Below, one piece after another: positions 44,628 through 57,221 of a DNA stretch of 64,000 nt; position 1 is the first letter of the stretch, and each line of letters opens with the position of its first letter. Origin of the DNA: Prunus persica (taxonomy: Eukaryota; Streptophyta; Magnoliopsida; Rosales; Rosaceae); contig NC_034011.1 of NCBI RefSeq assembly GCF_000346465.2, forward strand, positions 26,595,941 through 26,659,940, written 5' to 3'. The translations under genes and the position numbers were made by a program. The notes beneath the pieces are model-generated. The model saw only the letters and a program-made list of their open reading frames with translations, was not told where the DNA came from and did not search any database.

Positions 44628-45166
44628 ACTTTATATTTGGTTTCTTCTGTAAGAGTTTGAGTTCAGATGAATAAAATGACCCTTGTTTGTTTGTGCGTCT
44701 TTCCAGTTCTTGCACAACCTTTTTGCTTTTCCCATTGTTTTTGTGAAAGATTATGATTCTCATGTGTTAACGTGAGTGGCTGATTCCGATGTGTTAGAAA
44801 GTGCTTGTAATTGAGTTGCACCTAATTTGTGAAATCCACCAAATCCATATGGAAAATAGCCATTCGGTGTTTTTGTCTACCGAAAAAAGAAAAAAAATGA
44901 ACTCCATTGGCACCACTGAAGTATAAATAAAGCACCGGCTAGGTACCCAAAAAAGAAATTTAGTGATTTCAAACATCTACCGTTGGACATATTTATTTGT
45001 GAAAATCTGAAAAAAGTGGGGGTGGGTTATAGAATTGGAGCTTCAAAAAATATGAAAGTTTTGAAACTTTATTTTATTGGGGGCATTATCAAATGCCCGT
45101 CTTTCTGACATTTTTCTAAGGAAAAGCCTACTCTGGTGGTATACAATTTATGCAGCACAGAAAAAT
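44628..45166. other. Convergent intergenic region between PLP3 and the SYN2-like gene
   Basis: 3' UTRs of both genes; nothing else recognised. Confidence 0.5.
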
Positions 45167-48100
45167 CTATGCGCATAAATACATAGTTCTAGAGGCGCCT
45201 CTGTTAACCATATCGTCTGCCCACGTTTGGTTCCAGATGGGGCGTTTCCAGATCAGAATATCACCATACGCATCATCTTGCTTCACATCCACGTACCCTT
45301 TAGTTTTCAACACCTGCAAAAATAAATAAATAAATGAAAAAAAATTCAATAATGTATTACACACGGGACTACCAGGTTTTGATCTGCATGTTTGGACGTA
45401 AGATTTTGGGGTTCATGGGATAAGTTTCTGTACAGCAACATTAAAATAAGAAAGAAGCAGCTGGCTCATGAATTTGGAAGATGCACCATAAAATGACCCA
45501 AACTCATGACGAAGCCAAATCAAGATTCTAAACCACATAGTACAGATAGATCATACCAGTATCTCATAAAATAGCCTTGCACTTTCTCTCTTAGTTCTTC
45601 CTTCTGAAACCTGCAACAAGTTCACTTCCTCCTCTCCTTGTTTTTTACGATTCGGAAAGTGTCTCTGCAAGTACCTTGCAACTACTCTGTATGCACAAGT
45701 TGTTATTGAAGAAAAAGTTGGTGTAAGAAAAAATATTAGCCCTGACATTTATGCCAAAAGAATTTCAAGAGGGCAAATCCACCATACCTGGTTCTTCCTG
45801 ACCATCCATCTACAACAAAAATAAGTTTCAGAGTTTAGGATTGAGAAAAAAAAATGCAAATCAAACAAAATCTAGCTTAATGAAATCAATTTGAGCCTCT
45901 TACCCACTTCAGGGTTAACTCCTTCACATAAATCAATCTCCTGAGGCAAGATTAAAAAGAATTAAAGAGACATAATCAATTCCAGAACAAATGAGAAACA
46001 AAATAATAACATGTAGCAGCATCAATATCATACATGCTTGTTTCAGACCTTTAATAGTAAAAGCAAGCTTGTCATGTGCAGTCACTTGTCTGACTACCAC
46101 ACATAGAAAGATTTCCAGGATGGCTATGCTCTATACTAAGTTACTAACATTGACTTATCTACATGTCTATCAACAGCTAGTATCTGAGAAAAGCATCTAA
46201 TCGTTTCTTGTAGATGCTTTTCTTACAATAAAATTCCATAGTAATAATTACTTTACCTCATTCAGCAGATTGAAATCATGTTCTTGATCCCTGCCCAGAA
46301 ATGGTACTTCTTCTACAGTTCCAGATGGGTCAGCTTGCTCCCTGCCCAGGGATGGCTCCTTCTCTATCCTTCCAGATGGCCCAGGTCCTAATATATCCCT
46401 GTCCAGAAATGGTACTTCTTCTAAACTTTCAGGTGGGTCAGCTTGCTCCCTGCTCAGGCACGGGTCTTCCTCTATCCTTCCAGATGGCTCAGGTCTTACT
46501 ATATCCACATCATGAGCTTCAGGGCTGTTTGGACTCTCAAATGATTTCATTGACTGTGAGCGACGAATAGGTGTTTCTGGTGCAATTTCTATTTGCTCTG
46601 ACCTACCAACACTCGGAGATTCCACCACATCTAACTTTTCTGGAGTTCCAACAGTTTCAGCAGGTTCTATAATCTTTAATTTCCTTTTGCAGGACAGGGA
46701 TTTAAGTTCTTGTGAAACACCAGCTGCAAATGCGGTTAGCAGCGGTTCCACAACTGATGAACCAGAAAGTAAATAACGATAGGAAATTACCAGGTAGCAA
46801 TGGCTCCGAGAAATCATGGGTTAGAATTCCAATTTGACAGGCTTTCCAAACAGCAAGGGCAGTTTGAGGAACTTTTCTTCTTTTAGAAACCAGGTCACTT
46901 GCATCATGTATGCTTCGCCGGATTACCCTGTGAAATTTTATGTTACGGTTTCTTATTCCTTGGTCAACTTATAATCCATTGAAACATAATTAAAATCCAA
47001 AGTGTCCGAAAGGATGTTATTTCAAATATAATGATGGATGCTCCAAACGTCATTTTAACTTTTATGGATAAAATTAGAAATAATTTCTAGCCTAGATTTC
47101 TACAAATAGACAAAACAGGAACACTTCAATTTAACACATGTAAAGGGACAGTAAACCCTCACGTACTCATTAGGCAGCACTGTCATATCATCAATGACAC
47201 ATTTTCTTTTCCTAGAAATTCGAGCAGATTCCTTAGTAGCTGGTGTACGAATAACCATAAACTTTGGTGTAGTAATACCTGCATTATGATAAATAAATTA
47301 GGACAAACTTGTTAAGCATACATGAAATTTTGATTTTATATATACATTGCAAAGCAAAAGATGGAACTCAGAACAGTATTTGACTAAGAAAAACTAACGT
47401 CCAACTCTGTATATAAGGTGCTAAAGCAACTCTTTTTCAAGTCCTAAACAACTATAGGAATTGAATACTTAAGAGGTAAAAAGAAACATAACATTAAATT
47501 CCTTTGTTGAGAAGTATGCACCTAAAGCACTGGGGAGCTTGGCACCAGGAGTTCCATCATATTCAACAGAGAGAGGATCTGGATCTTCTTGCACAATAAT
47601 TTGGTGTTCTATACTTTTTGGTGAACTCGTCTCTGGCAATTTTATTGGCTCTCTGTCAATATGATTCTCTTCACCAGATGAACAAACAAGTTCTCGAGAT
47701 TGCTTCGCCCCAAGAAACATATCAAGGTCCATGTACTCTTCTTGAGAAACTGTACATCTTAGCAGTTTTTCCATATTAGCTTCTGAGGCAATTAGATTAT
47801 TGTCTTGTCTTATAACCTGACACGTCTGATTTTCTGGTTGCACCAACTCTGGTTCCATAATCTCCTCACGATCAATTTGATGATCTTCACTGGATGATCT
47901 AACATAGTAGGAAGGTTCTCTCTCAGTCCCATGGACTGTCTCTAGGTTCAAACCTTCCTGAGACAACGTAAGGTCTCGAGGCTTTTCCATGCTTGATTCT
48001 CCTTGAATTCCATCTTCAGACGGTGCTATAACTGGAGCCTTTATCTGCTCTCTATTAGTTTCTTGATCTTCTCCATATGAAACAACTTGGTTTGGAGTTT

Positions 48101-49964
48101 CTTCCTGAACTCCACAAAATGTTTCTAGGTCTGTGCATTCTTCTTGAGAGAACCTATTCTCTTGATGCTTCTCCACAAATGCTTCTGAGTTGGCTCCATG
48201 ACTTGATGTTTTGAACTCCATGTCAAAGTCCAACATGTAAGATGAAAGTACACTGAAATAAGAAATACTTGTCAAAAATAAGATTAAAGGAAAGTATTCG
48301 AAAATGAATTTAGGGACGACACAAAATTATAAACTTCGAGCATCTTGAATGGTTATACGTACTCTTTGATTGGGGTGAAATCAGCAGAGGAAATATTGTC
48401 ACAGACACCAAATTCCTCATAACCATACTGCACAAACACAAACTGACACCTCAGGTGCATATTCTGGACGAAACTTAATCAAACCTATGAAAATTCTTAC
48501 GAGGCAGGAAATTTGGAAAATCATTAAGAACTAATTGTCATAAGAAAATGAATGTCTCTTAGGGCCTGAAAGGAGATAAGTTAATACCATGAAAAGTTCA
48601 GCAGAACAAGAAAAGAATGAATGCATATTAGGCTAAAAAAAACTGACAAAATAGATAAACATTAGAATGACTATGTGACGTACCATTTCTGAATAAAACT
48701 GTCCAATTCCATTCCCCTTTGCACAATCTGTTTCATATCATGCCGAATCGTGTAAAATTATACAAATAGAATTAAGTGAATAGTATTAAGGACCAAACAT
48801 TTAATACCTTTAAGTGTGATATCTTCATGGGAAACCACATTGCATCTGGGAAGTAAGGGAAGCAAACATGTTAAATATGAGAACTACATACGGTAACATC
48901 CTCATAAGGTTTTTTAAGCTACACAGCTTACCCACTGACATCTTCAACTTCAAGGATCCCCAGATCAAAAGCATCAAGTTCAAATCTATCCGGTAGAGTA
49001 ACAGAGTAATAAGGCGCCCGCAGCTTGTCTGCATCTGCATTCTTTTTTGTACTAACCACAAATTTGTTGATTTTAATCAGCACTTCATTGCAATCATTGA
49101 ACAGATATTCAACCTTTTTCGAGTATATTCGAACGACACCAAGAAGAAGGTAGGCGAGAACCCTGTATGCAACAACATCCCATTCATCTTGCAAAATTTT
49201 ATCTGCACCAAGAGAATAGGGTTTAAAGATATTTCAGGCTCAATGTCAAATAACATGAAGAGGTATTCCTGGTAACCAGCAAAAGAATAACATTTTTCCC
49301 AGAAAATTCTGTCTTCTTCTTACAACTTCTTATGCAAAACAGCCAGTGACTAATGACAAACCCAGAAACCTGAATTAGGGAGCAACTAAGCGGATCCAAC
49401 AAATGGCTAGATGGTTGATAACAGTAACTAATGGCAAACCCAGAAACCAGGTTACAAAATTAATGTACTTCAGAGCAAATACAATGTAATTAAGCCACCA
49501 AATATGAATACCCGTGAAGAGAAAATACCCTTTCCATAATAGAAAAAGAAAATCTTCCTAGCACTCTTCTAACAACACCCGCTGCCCGCACATCAATATT
49601 TTTATTAAAAACGAAAGAAACAGAGAAGCCCCAAAGAGAAAAAAAGAAGAGAAACACTGTTTGGTTTTTGGAGAAACAATCAGAGAAAAGTTAGCAAACA
49701 GTGTGTGCTCAAATATTGTAAGAAAAAAACCCCATTACAAAAATTTATGGTTTTGTTGTGATTTTCCCCTCATTTTTTTCAAATGTCAACCAAAGGCAAG
49801 CAAATCATGAGAAAGACGGCGAAGAGAAAGGGAAACGAACCAACAGAGGAGGAGATGTCAGTCTGAGTGACCTGCGCCTTCTTGAGCTTTTTGAAAGAGT
49901 AAGCGGCAACCCAAATGGCGCCCAAAGGCCCCTTCCTTGAAAGGAGGCACTGTGAGTAGAACAT
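45167..49964 (-). CDS. SYN2: Sister chromatid cohesion 1 protein, SYN2-like (RAD21/REC8 kleisin)
   Basis: Thirteen exons: 49964-49841, 49202-48932, 48845-48808, 48727-48684, 48427-48363, 48252-47522, 47278-47167, 46927-46791, 46753-46257, 45940-45904, 45809-45788, 45686-45557 and 45313-45167, giving 784 aa with all phases consistent. The kleisin closes the cohesin ring with SMC1 and SMC3. The N-terminal Rad21/Rec8 domain is clear (MFYSQCLLSRKGPLGAIWVA; YRVLAYLLLGVVRIYSKKVE; DRFELDAFDLG). A long acidic linker follows, then RISRKRKCVIDD, and the C-terminal winged helix (EGRTKRESARLFYEIL, VLKTKGYVDVKQDDAYGDI). The linker carries a 36-residue internal duplication. It matches Arabidopsis SYN2 best among the paralogues I remember. 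Confidence 0.94.
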
Positions 49965-51936
49965 GCCCTTTTTCCAATTGGCTTTCTTTAGCTTTTTTCA
50001 CTCTCTCTGTTATTTGGTTCCTCTTCTCACTTATCTCGGAGATAAAAGGAAAAGAAACGCACGAACTGCTAACTGCAAACAAATGACAGGGGCCGCGGGA
50101 GGGAAGGAGGTCCTTAAGAAATAACAAGAAACGGTCGATTGCTGTAGTGTGCCCGGTAAGTCTCAGACCGAAAAAAACAAAACAAAAATATAAGTAAACA
50201 AATTAGGCAAAACCTTTTTCTTTTCTTTTTTTTTTCCTAGGCCCAATTTAAATTTAGGCACATTCAATTCAACACACGTCATATTTTTGGAGATTACAAA
50301 TCAAGCGGATTGAAAAACAAACTGTATCAGAAAAGAAAAGATGGAAGTTAATGATAAAGATATGATTATAGCAAATATCTTTTCTATGTATGGTTTGTGT
50401 CAAATTTTCATACTAGACTACCCAAAACTTATTTTTAGGATGGTAATGTTACATCGTATGTCTGCCTCATATTTATAAATTTTAATTTAAATGTTGCTAT
50501 ATAACATATTCCGTATTCTAGAAAGAACACTTATTGCCTTTAAAAATAAAAAGTACAAGGATTATAAACTTATTTCAGTCCATGAAAAATTAGATGATGT
50601 TAATTAATTACTTTTCATTTTGGCTTCTTTGGTAGGTGACAGTCTACCTCCCATATTTATTTGGTGGGGGTACCAAATTTGTATGACTTACTATTATTAT
50701 TTTTTGTAATTCAGTAATAGTATTGGATTTTTTGAAGGGAAATACATTGTATATAGTTATTTTTTTAATTGATGTGATTGTACATCTTATCTGTCACATA
50801 AGGTGGTACAAAAATATAATAATAGTAATATTATTCATTTAAAAATTGTGTTATTTTCTTTTTTGGGTATGCTGTAATTACACATTTAAAGCACAAATAT
50901 ACAATGAACTTGAATTTGTAAAAAAGTTAAAAACTTTGGTTTATGCCAAAATGGGAAAAGACAACACATATGAGACATGTCAAAGACCAAGAAGATAAAG
51001 AGATTGGGAAATTGCTAGGGAGACCAACTTTAGATACCAACTTGTGTAACAACTCTTTACTTGAGGGTGAGACCCATTGTACTGGTGGGCTCCACCTCTA
51101 TTAGAGAGTTGGTACACAAGTTGGTATCTAAAGTTGGTCTCCCTAGCATCACCCTAAAGATTGTGAATTAACTAGCAGTAAAATGCCACCCCACATGCAT
51201 ATATTCAAAGTTTAATCCACCATAAATCATTCTTCTGACACGAGTAAAAGAACCAAACGACGTGTCAACCCATCCTCAACTAAAACCCGACCAAATACCA
51301 AGGCTGCATGCATTGGCCAAATGAAATGGGCAAGCATATTAACTACGGATTTATGTGCGGTTACCTCGAACTGTCTGGCAAATGCATTTTCAAAACCAAA
51401 AGGGAACCGCCCAGACAGAATATGAAAGCTTCTCTCTAGACAATAGTATTCATTTACAAGGGAACATAAAACTAAGATTAGAGTAATTGGATTGGATCTA
51501 AAAAGTAATAATAATCCGAACTACAACGTACAAAAAAATGTAACAGTACAGAGCAAGTTTCTACCAGCTTTCCAAACCCAGGAGTTTAGAATAGAAAAAC
51601 CTGGCAAATACAAAGAGTCATAAAAGAGGTCAACCAGGCAAAAGAGTTAGGATGGCAGATGATTCTTCATTCATTTGGAGGATGTCACTCAGCAAGTAGC
51701 AACAGATACAACTCCCTCCTGAAGCTTGAAGAAAATTTGACAACAATCGAATACCTCCTGTCTGCACGCGCAGTTGAGATGAATCACATACATTGTCCAA
51801 CTTTCGAAACAATACATTTGACTCTATTCCCCAGTGAAAGCACATCCATTTTTAGCTTCCATGTGGCACCTGTACTGCATCAGTGCTCATATTGTGCATG
51901 TGCATCCTGTATTGTTACAATATTTGCTCAGAACTT
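49965..51936. other. Intergenic DNA with a small inverted-repeat element
   Basis: Promoter of the SYN2-like gene on the left and the 3' UTR of the mTERF gene on the right. Between them is AT-rich DNA with the MITE-like element at 51013-51148. No gene recognised. Confidence 0.55.
51013..51148. mobile_element. MITE-like element with 36-bp perfect terminal inverted repeats
   Basis: The left arm (51013-51048) begins TGCTAGGGAGACCAACTTTA. The right arm (51113-51148) is its exact reverse complement. A 64-bp loop separates them. If the flanking TA on each side is the target duplication, the element proper starts GGGAGACC and would be of the Tc1/mariner (Stowaway-like) type. No coding capacity, so it is non-autonomous. 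Confidence 0.75.
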
Positions 51937-54264
51937 TCATTGTTCAACCTCCGATGTAAGATCATCACTGCTGATATTTGGATCTTTTCCAGCAGACAAT
52001 TTCTTTATTTTCTTGTTGAGAGCCTTATCAAAGTTACCAGTTGATAGTGATAATAACTGGTTCAGCAGCAGCCTCACCCCACATTCCTTCATTAGTGCAT
52101 ACCTTGGTTTAATCCTTTCTTCCAAACTATAGCCAAAATATTGAGGGAATTTAACCAGCTCTGATTTTGAGTAATCCATGGTCAAAAAGAACTCCCATTT
52201 TGGTATCAAATTCTCTGCCAAGCTGAAGGTATATAATGCTCCATATCTTGAAAGCATGATCCCAACTTCCTCCATACTGTATCCCCTCTCATAGAAAAAT
52301 TCTGTTACAGGCTTCAAGTTGGCTTCAATACTGAGACCAAAAAGCGTGGGAGAACGATGGAGCAGAACAGCAACATCCACCCCCAATGAGAGAAAGTACT
52401 CAGCTGTTGGCCGTAACTTGTCCTCTACACTGTAACTTATAATGTTTGGGCAGCGTGTCAAAACCTTACCTATGAGCTCGGCTGAAAGGCCCATTTCATA
52501 TAGAAAATCTATGGTCGTCTTCACCTTCTGCCTACTATAAGTGAGAAGCGCTGGAAACCGGTATATCACTTTTGCCCATTGTTTCTTGTCCACACCCAGA
52601 TCTTCTAAGAAATTCATGGTAGGTATGATATTTTCAGATAGACTGATTCCACACAGCTGAGGCCTCTTATTAAGTATTGTAGGAATATCAGATTTTGGCA
52701 CCCCAAGTTCGAGAAGAAACTCAACAATTGGCTTTATCTTCCCCTCTAAACTATAATAGGCAAAAGACGGAAATCTGCGCGCAATTCCCTTGATTTGATC
52801 AAGATCCATGCCAAGCTCTAAAAGGTAGAGAATGTGAGGTGGGAGCTTCCCAGCCGGGCCAATTTCACTTACTCGAGATATGGCCTTTAGCTTCTTTAAA
52901 TCCACAGACGATTGAGATTTAGTAACTGGTGCAACTGGCTTTTCTTTTACAGGTGCATTTGGAAAGCTTTCCACCAAATCTACCAGAAAAACTCCATGCT
53001 CATCAAGAAGGGATTCGAGGTAAGGGATTAGAGCCTCCCTAATCTCAAGAGTTGTTAGCTCTCGTCCTGCAAGAAGATTTGATTAAACAATTTAGAGCTT
53101 ACAATAAATATGTAAGCTAGATCCAGAGAGAAGCAGTAATATGTTGAATTCGAACCTACTAGATACCGGGATTTATGAACAGCATGAAGCCTAGAGATCA
53201 GGTGCTCAACAAAAAGGTCTGACTTGTTTATGGTTCTTGCAGCAACTGTATGGCTGAGGCCTTGTTTCTTCAAGAACAAGGTTAGGACAGCCCTAGCTTC
53301 TTCTTTTTCAGCTGCTAAAAGGGCTGGAGATACCAGTTTTAAGCTAAATGAGCCATCTATCCCGGAGTCAGCTGTACAAGTGTTGAAGGATATTTGTCAA
53401 ATTTTCAAGAAAAATAGATCAATTGTGTGCAAAAGTTGTAGTTGACATTGTACTACGAAAGTTGTATTAGAGAAACGTTTTACCAATTGCTTACCAAACT
53501 TCGCTCGACAGAAAAAAAGTTTCTGGGGGAAAGTAATTCTAGTCCTGAAAAAGAATGGATCGAAATCAATTTCCGTCTCATGACTAAAAAAAAAGATAGT
53601 GAAACAAAAAGAGAAAAAGAGATAGCACATGTTCAGTGCTGAGTCTCTCGACGGCTTGGGGTTTGGCAGGAAGTAGCTAACAAATAACACCATAATTCGA
53701 GTCTATCAAAATCTACCTAATCACATTGGACCCTTCAAGCTTGCAATCCGAAAGATCCCGATCACAAAACGAAATGATTGAATCTTTAGTCTACTTTCCA
53801 CCATATACAAGTTAATTGGGTGCACCAAGCCACCAATGACCAATACATATTTCATTTTTCTACCCATCTATCCTCAGCGTGCCTGCTACATCTCTGTCTG
53901 CTGTTGCCAATATACTAACCAGCCCCCTAGTCCTCCTTTTAACTATAATATTATCACAATCCCATTATATAATCAACTTGAAAATGTCTTGAAAATCTCT
54001 ATTCATATAATATTATGAACAAAAATATCAGCTTTAACCTCACAAACTTTAGAGGATAGTGATACGTCAACTTGAAGCTTGAACCATGGAAATTGCACCA
54101 TTTACATATTCCAATTGGTAAAGACAGTTTGCCAGTATGTTCTTCGCCAATTAATTCAGTTGAGAACTTGAGACTTAAGGGAGAGGAAAGTACCTGGTGG
54201 TGCTGAAATCTACTTTCAGAGGATCCGCGAAGTAGGCAGGGCGAATGGCACAGAAAGCTTCCAT
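51937..54264 (-). CDS. MTERF5: mTERF-family organelle transcription factor, MDA1/mTERF5-like
   Basis: Four exons: 54264-54194, 53544-53495, 53371-53156 and 53066-51937, giving 488 aa. The 50-bp second exon was placed by phase (AG|G before and G|CT after) and good splice sites. The N-terminus looks like a transit peptide. About eight mTERF motifs follow from roughly residue 186 to 440, each of LGV-hhxhhxRxPxhh type (LGMDLDQIKGIARRFPSF, LGVPKSDIPTILNKRPQL, LSAELIGKVLTRCPNIISYS, KFPQYFGYSLEERIKPRY). The order matches Arabidopsis MDA1/mTERF5, which acts in plastid gene expression. It is head-to-head with the ribosome-recycling factor gene. Confidence 0.93.
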
Positions 54265-54603
54265 TTTCAGCTCAAACTCAGCCAAAAAACAACCAAAATC
54301 TTAATAAATTTTGAGTCTTGGGCTGAAGAGAAGAAGAGCGAGGGCGAAGAGTGGGTCTTGGCCTCTCTTGTGTTTGGATATGCTTGGTGTGAGTGAGTCA
54401 GTGTGTGTTGTTCCACAGGGTACCACGTGCAAATTCTGCTGCAATTAGCTTAAAAGCCTGATTATCCTAAATTTAACGGATAAAACGTCGTCGTATCGTG
54501 TAATATTCTGAAGTCCGAAACCAAAACCAAGGCTTGGAGGCCCAAAATCTCAGGCCTCACTGGGCGGGGTTTATCAAATCTAAAACCCTAGAGAGCTACA
54601 GCC
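54265..54603. promoter_or_regulatory. Bidirectional intergenic region between mTERF5 and RRF
   Basis: 339 bp between start codons. It holds a CACGTG at about 54424, a GGCCCAAAAT (UP1/site II type) at about 54540 and TTGGGCTG near 54317. Site II motifs are common in promoters of translation and organelle genes. No clear TATA box. Confidence 0.55.
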
Positions 54604-56564
54604 ATGGCGATCTTTCTGAGACGCGCACTGTCATTCCGAAACGTCCTTCTCCTTCGAAGCTCTGCGATTGTCGGTCGCGAGCTCTTCCAGTACAACTCCG
54701 AGGCACCGCAGAGAATTCTGTCTCATTCCGCTCTTGAATTCGTCAAAGAAAGTCGCAGAGGCTTTGCCAAAGGCCGCAATAAATCAAGTACTCTCCTTTT
54801 CTCTCTCGCTTACTGTACAAAACCACATATATGATATCTAAGAATCGAAGTTACTGTTTGGCTTAGCGGCACAAAAATTATATATTTTTTCATAAGCAAC
54901 CTTCAAAATTTCACTCCATTTCTATAATTTTCACATTTTTAGAAGATGACTCGGCTGCGGGCACAATTGAAGTTTTGCCAAATATGGGGCCAACCATTAA
55001 GGCAAACACGACCTCGCAAATGGAGGCGGCAATTACAGCATTGTCAGCAGAATTAAGCAAACTACGAACTGGAAGAGCATCTCCGGGTACATTCTCAATT
55101 TCCCGGTTGTCAAATCGCTATTCGTATGCTCACTTCGGTTTGCTACTTATCTTAGTTGTCTGAAATGTTTATGCAGGAATGCTTGACCATATTATTGTGG
55201 AAACCGGTGGCGTCAAGCTGCCCCTGAGTCAGATAGCAGTTGTTTCAGTCCTGGACTCGAAAACATTATCGATAAACCCTTTTGATCCAAATGTAATGAG
55301 GGGATGCCTTTTTTTTTTAACTTTCTGTTATAGTTTATATTGTGAACTTGCTATATCTTAATTGCAGTTTGTTTCTCAAATATTTATATTTGGCTCCAAA
55401 CATGAGCTTGCAGGCCTTACAGAAGTTGGAGACTGCCATTGTTGAATCTGCCTTGGGGTTAAATCCTAAAGTGGATGGGGATCGATTGATTGCAGCTATT
55501 CCTCCGTAAGCACACATCTGATTGTAACTCATGCTGTTATGAATTTTCAGTGCACATTTTTTTATAGAGGCTGGTGAAAAACCTTAAGAAATACACTTGA
55601 TGTTTTCTTTTAGTTTTCATATTCTCCAAGCTAAGTTGGTCTTGGCCAAGTGTTTGATTGCTTGACTAATGTATCTTTTTCTAATTTTTGTGATGGCCAG
55701 ATTGACCAAAGAGCATGTTCAGGTGACTTTTAACTGCTTTCACCCTCTCTGTTTTTTGTCGTGTCTGATAACTACTATGTCTTATCATTGAACATATTCT
55801 ACCAGGCTGTATGTAAAGTGGTTACCAAGTCCTGTGAAGATGGCAGACTAAGTATAAGAAGAGCTCGCCAAAAGGTAACTTAAAGTCTTTTTTTTTTCTT
55901 TTTCTTTCTGCTAATAGATTTTTAGCAGGTTCGAATCATTTCTAGACAAAAAATATTGCAATTGAGGTGACTGCGATATTCTTCTTTGTTATTTTGATAT
56001 TCACCAAGCATCAAGACAGAGAAGTATAGCAATACTTTTCACACATTCAGTGTCTGGAATCTCTCAATCCTAGAAGCATATAGCAGTAGCAAAAAAGATG
56101 CCTTTGAAAGATATGACACTTCCCCTTAGTTATGATTAAATCTTTAGTTTCCTGCTCTCTAGTCTGGTGGTTCCGTGAAGAAATGTGTCATTTGTAGTAT
56201 TGGGGACCAAAACAGTGTTAGGGGTTGCAAAAGGATTACCCTTGATATGTGAGTACGAATGAATTCTATGAGTTTGCAGCTCTCCGGCTGTGTGACTAAA
56301 TAGATTGTTGGTTTCTTTTACAGGCAATGGATACAATAAAAAAGTTGTATTCAAGATACCCAAAGGACGACTTAAAAAGATTGGAGAAAGAGGTGAGCCC
56401 TAAATTATAAGCTAACTGCTCCCTAGTTAATATTATGCAATTTTTATTGCTCATGGGTTCTTTGAAATGGCTACATTTTCCAGGTTGAGGAGTTGACTAA
56501 AAAGTTTGTGAAGACAGCAGAGGACTTGTGCAAGGCAAAGGAGAAGGAGATCAGTGCAAGCTAA
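54604..56564 (+). CDS. RRF: Ribosome-recycling factor, organellar (probably mitochondrial)
   Basis: Eight exons: 54604-54787, 54943-55086, 55177-55292, 55414-55505, 55701-55722, 55806-55874, 56324-56392 and 56484-56564, giving 258 aa. After each round of translation RRF splits the post-termination ribosome together with EF-G. The first 60 residues are rich in Arg and Ser with few acids (MAIFLRRALSFRNVLLLRSS), as expected of an organelle presequence. The RRF domain follows: ALSAELSKLRTGRASPGMLD, LPLSQIAVVSVLDSKTLSIN, the region ALGLNPKVDGDRLIAAIPPL and the helical tail. The ATG sits in a favourable GCCATGGCG context. The 22-bp fifth exon is a microexon. Confidence 0.94.
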
Positions 56565-57221
56565 AAGGTGGTATTTTGTCTGTGTTCTTTAATATTCATT
56601 GGCGGAAGGCCCTACCTCCTTTCTGGAAGAGCTATACCTCAATTTGTTTTTGTAGAAGAGTCCTTTAGAAGTTGCCATTCAAAATCAGAACATAGATGTT
56701 TCAACTTATGAAAATTATTATTATGCGATATTGATGTTTCAACTTATGATAAAGTGGGCTCATTTAAACGGTTTCAGAGATTTAGCCGCCATGCATAAAG
56801 GATCCAACGTATTCTCAGTGTAGAAGTTGCCATTCGAAATCAGAACATAGCCTCGTCTCAATTATTTTGGTCTGCTTACATCTTGGTTCCTCAATCTCGC
56901 TACCATAATAATATTTTTTATCTTTAGATCTCTATTAAAGATTTATGGCGTCGTTAGTTTGAAATTTGAAAACCTTTGGACACTCATTGACTCGCTGGAA
57001 GTTAAAGGGGAAGCCATTTTGTGAACAAGCGAAATCTATCAGATGCTCGATATCCATTGTCCCGTACGACGAGAAGTGAACTCATTTACAACTGAGGGAT
57101 CAAAACATTTACAATAAAAAGAAACGACTCTACTTCTAAATACTTCAAGACGAAGTATTCCAGAAAACATTTATACACCCTACTGCCTCTCTGACGCTAT
57201 CCTCTCACCAGTCACCACCAT
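56565..57221. other. Convergent intergenic region between RRF and the ankyrin gene
   Basis: 3' UTRs. A short direct repeat (AGAAGTTGCCATTC followed by AAATCAGAACATAG) occurs at about 56667 and 56822, about 155 bp apart. No gene seen. Confidence 0.5.
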
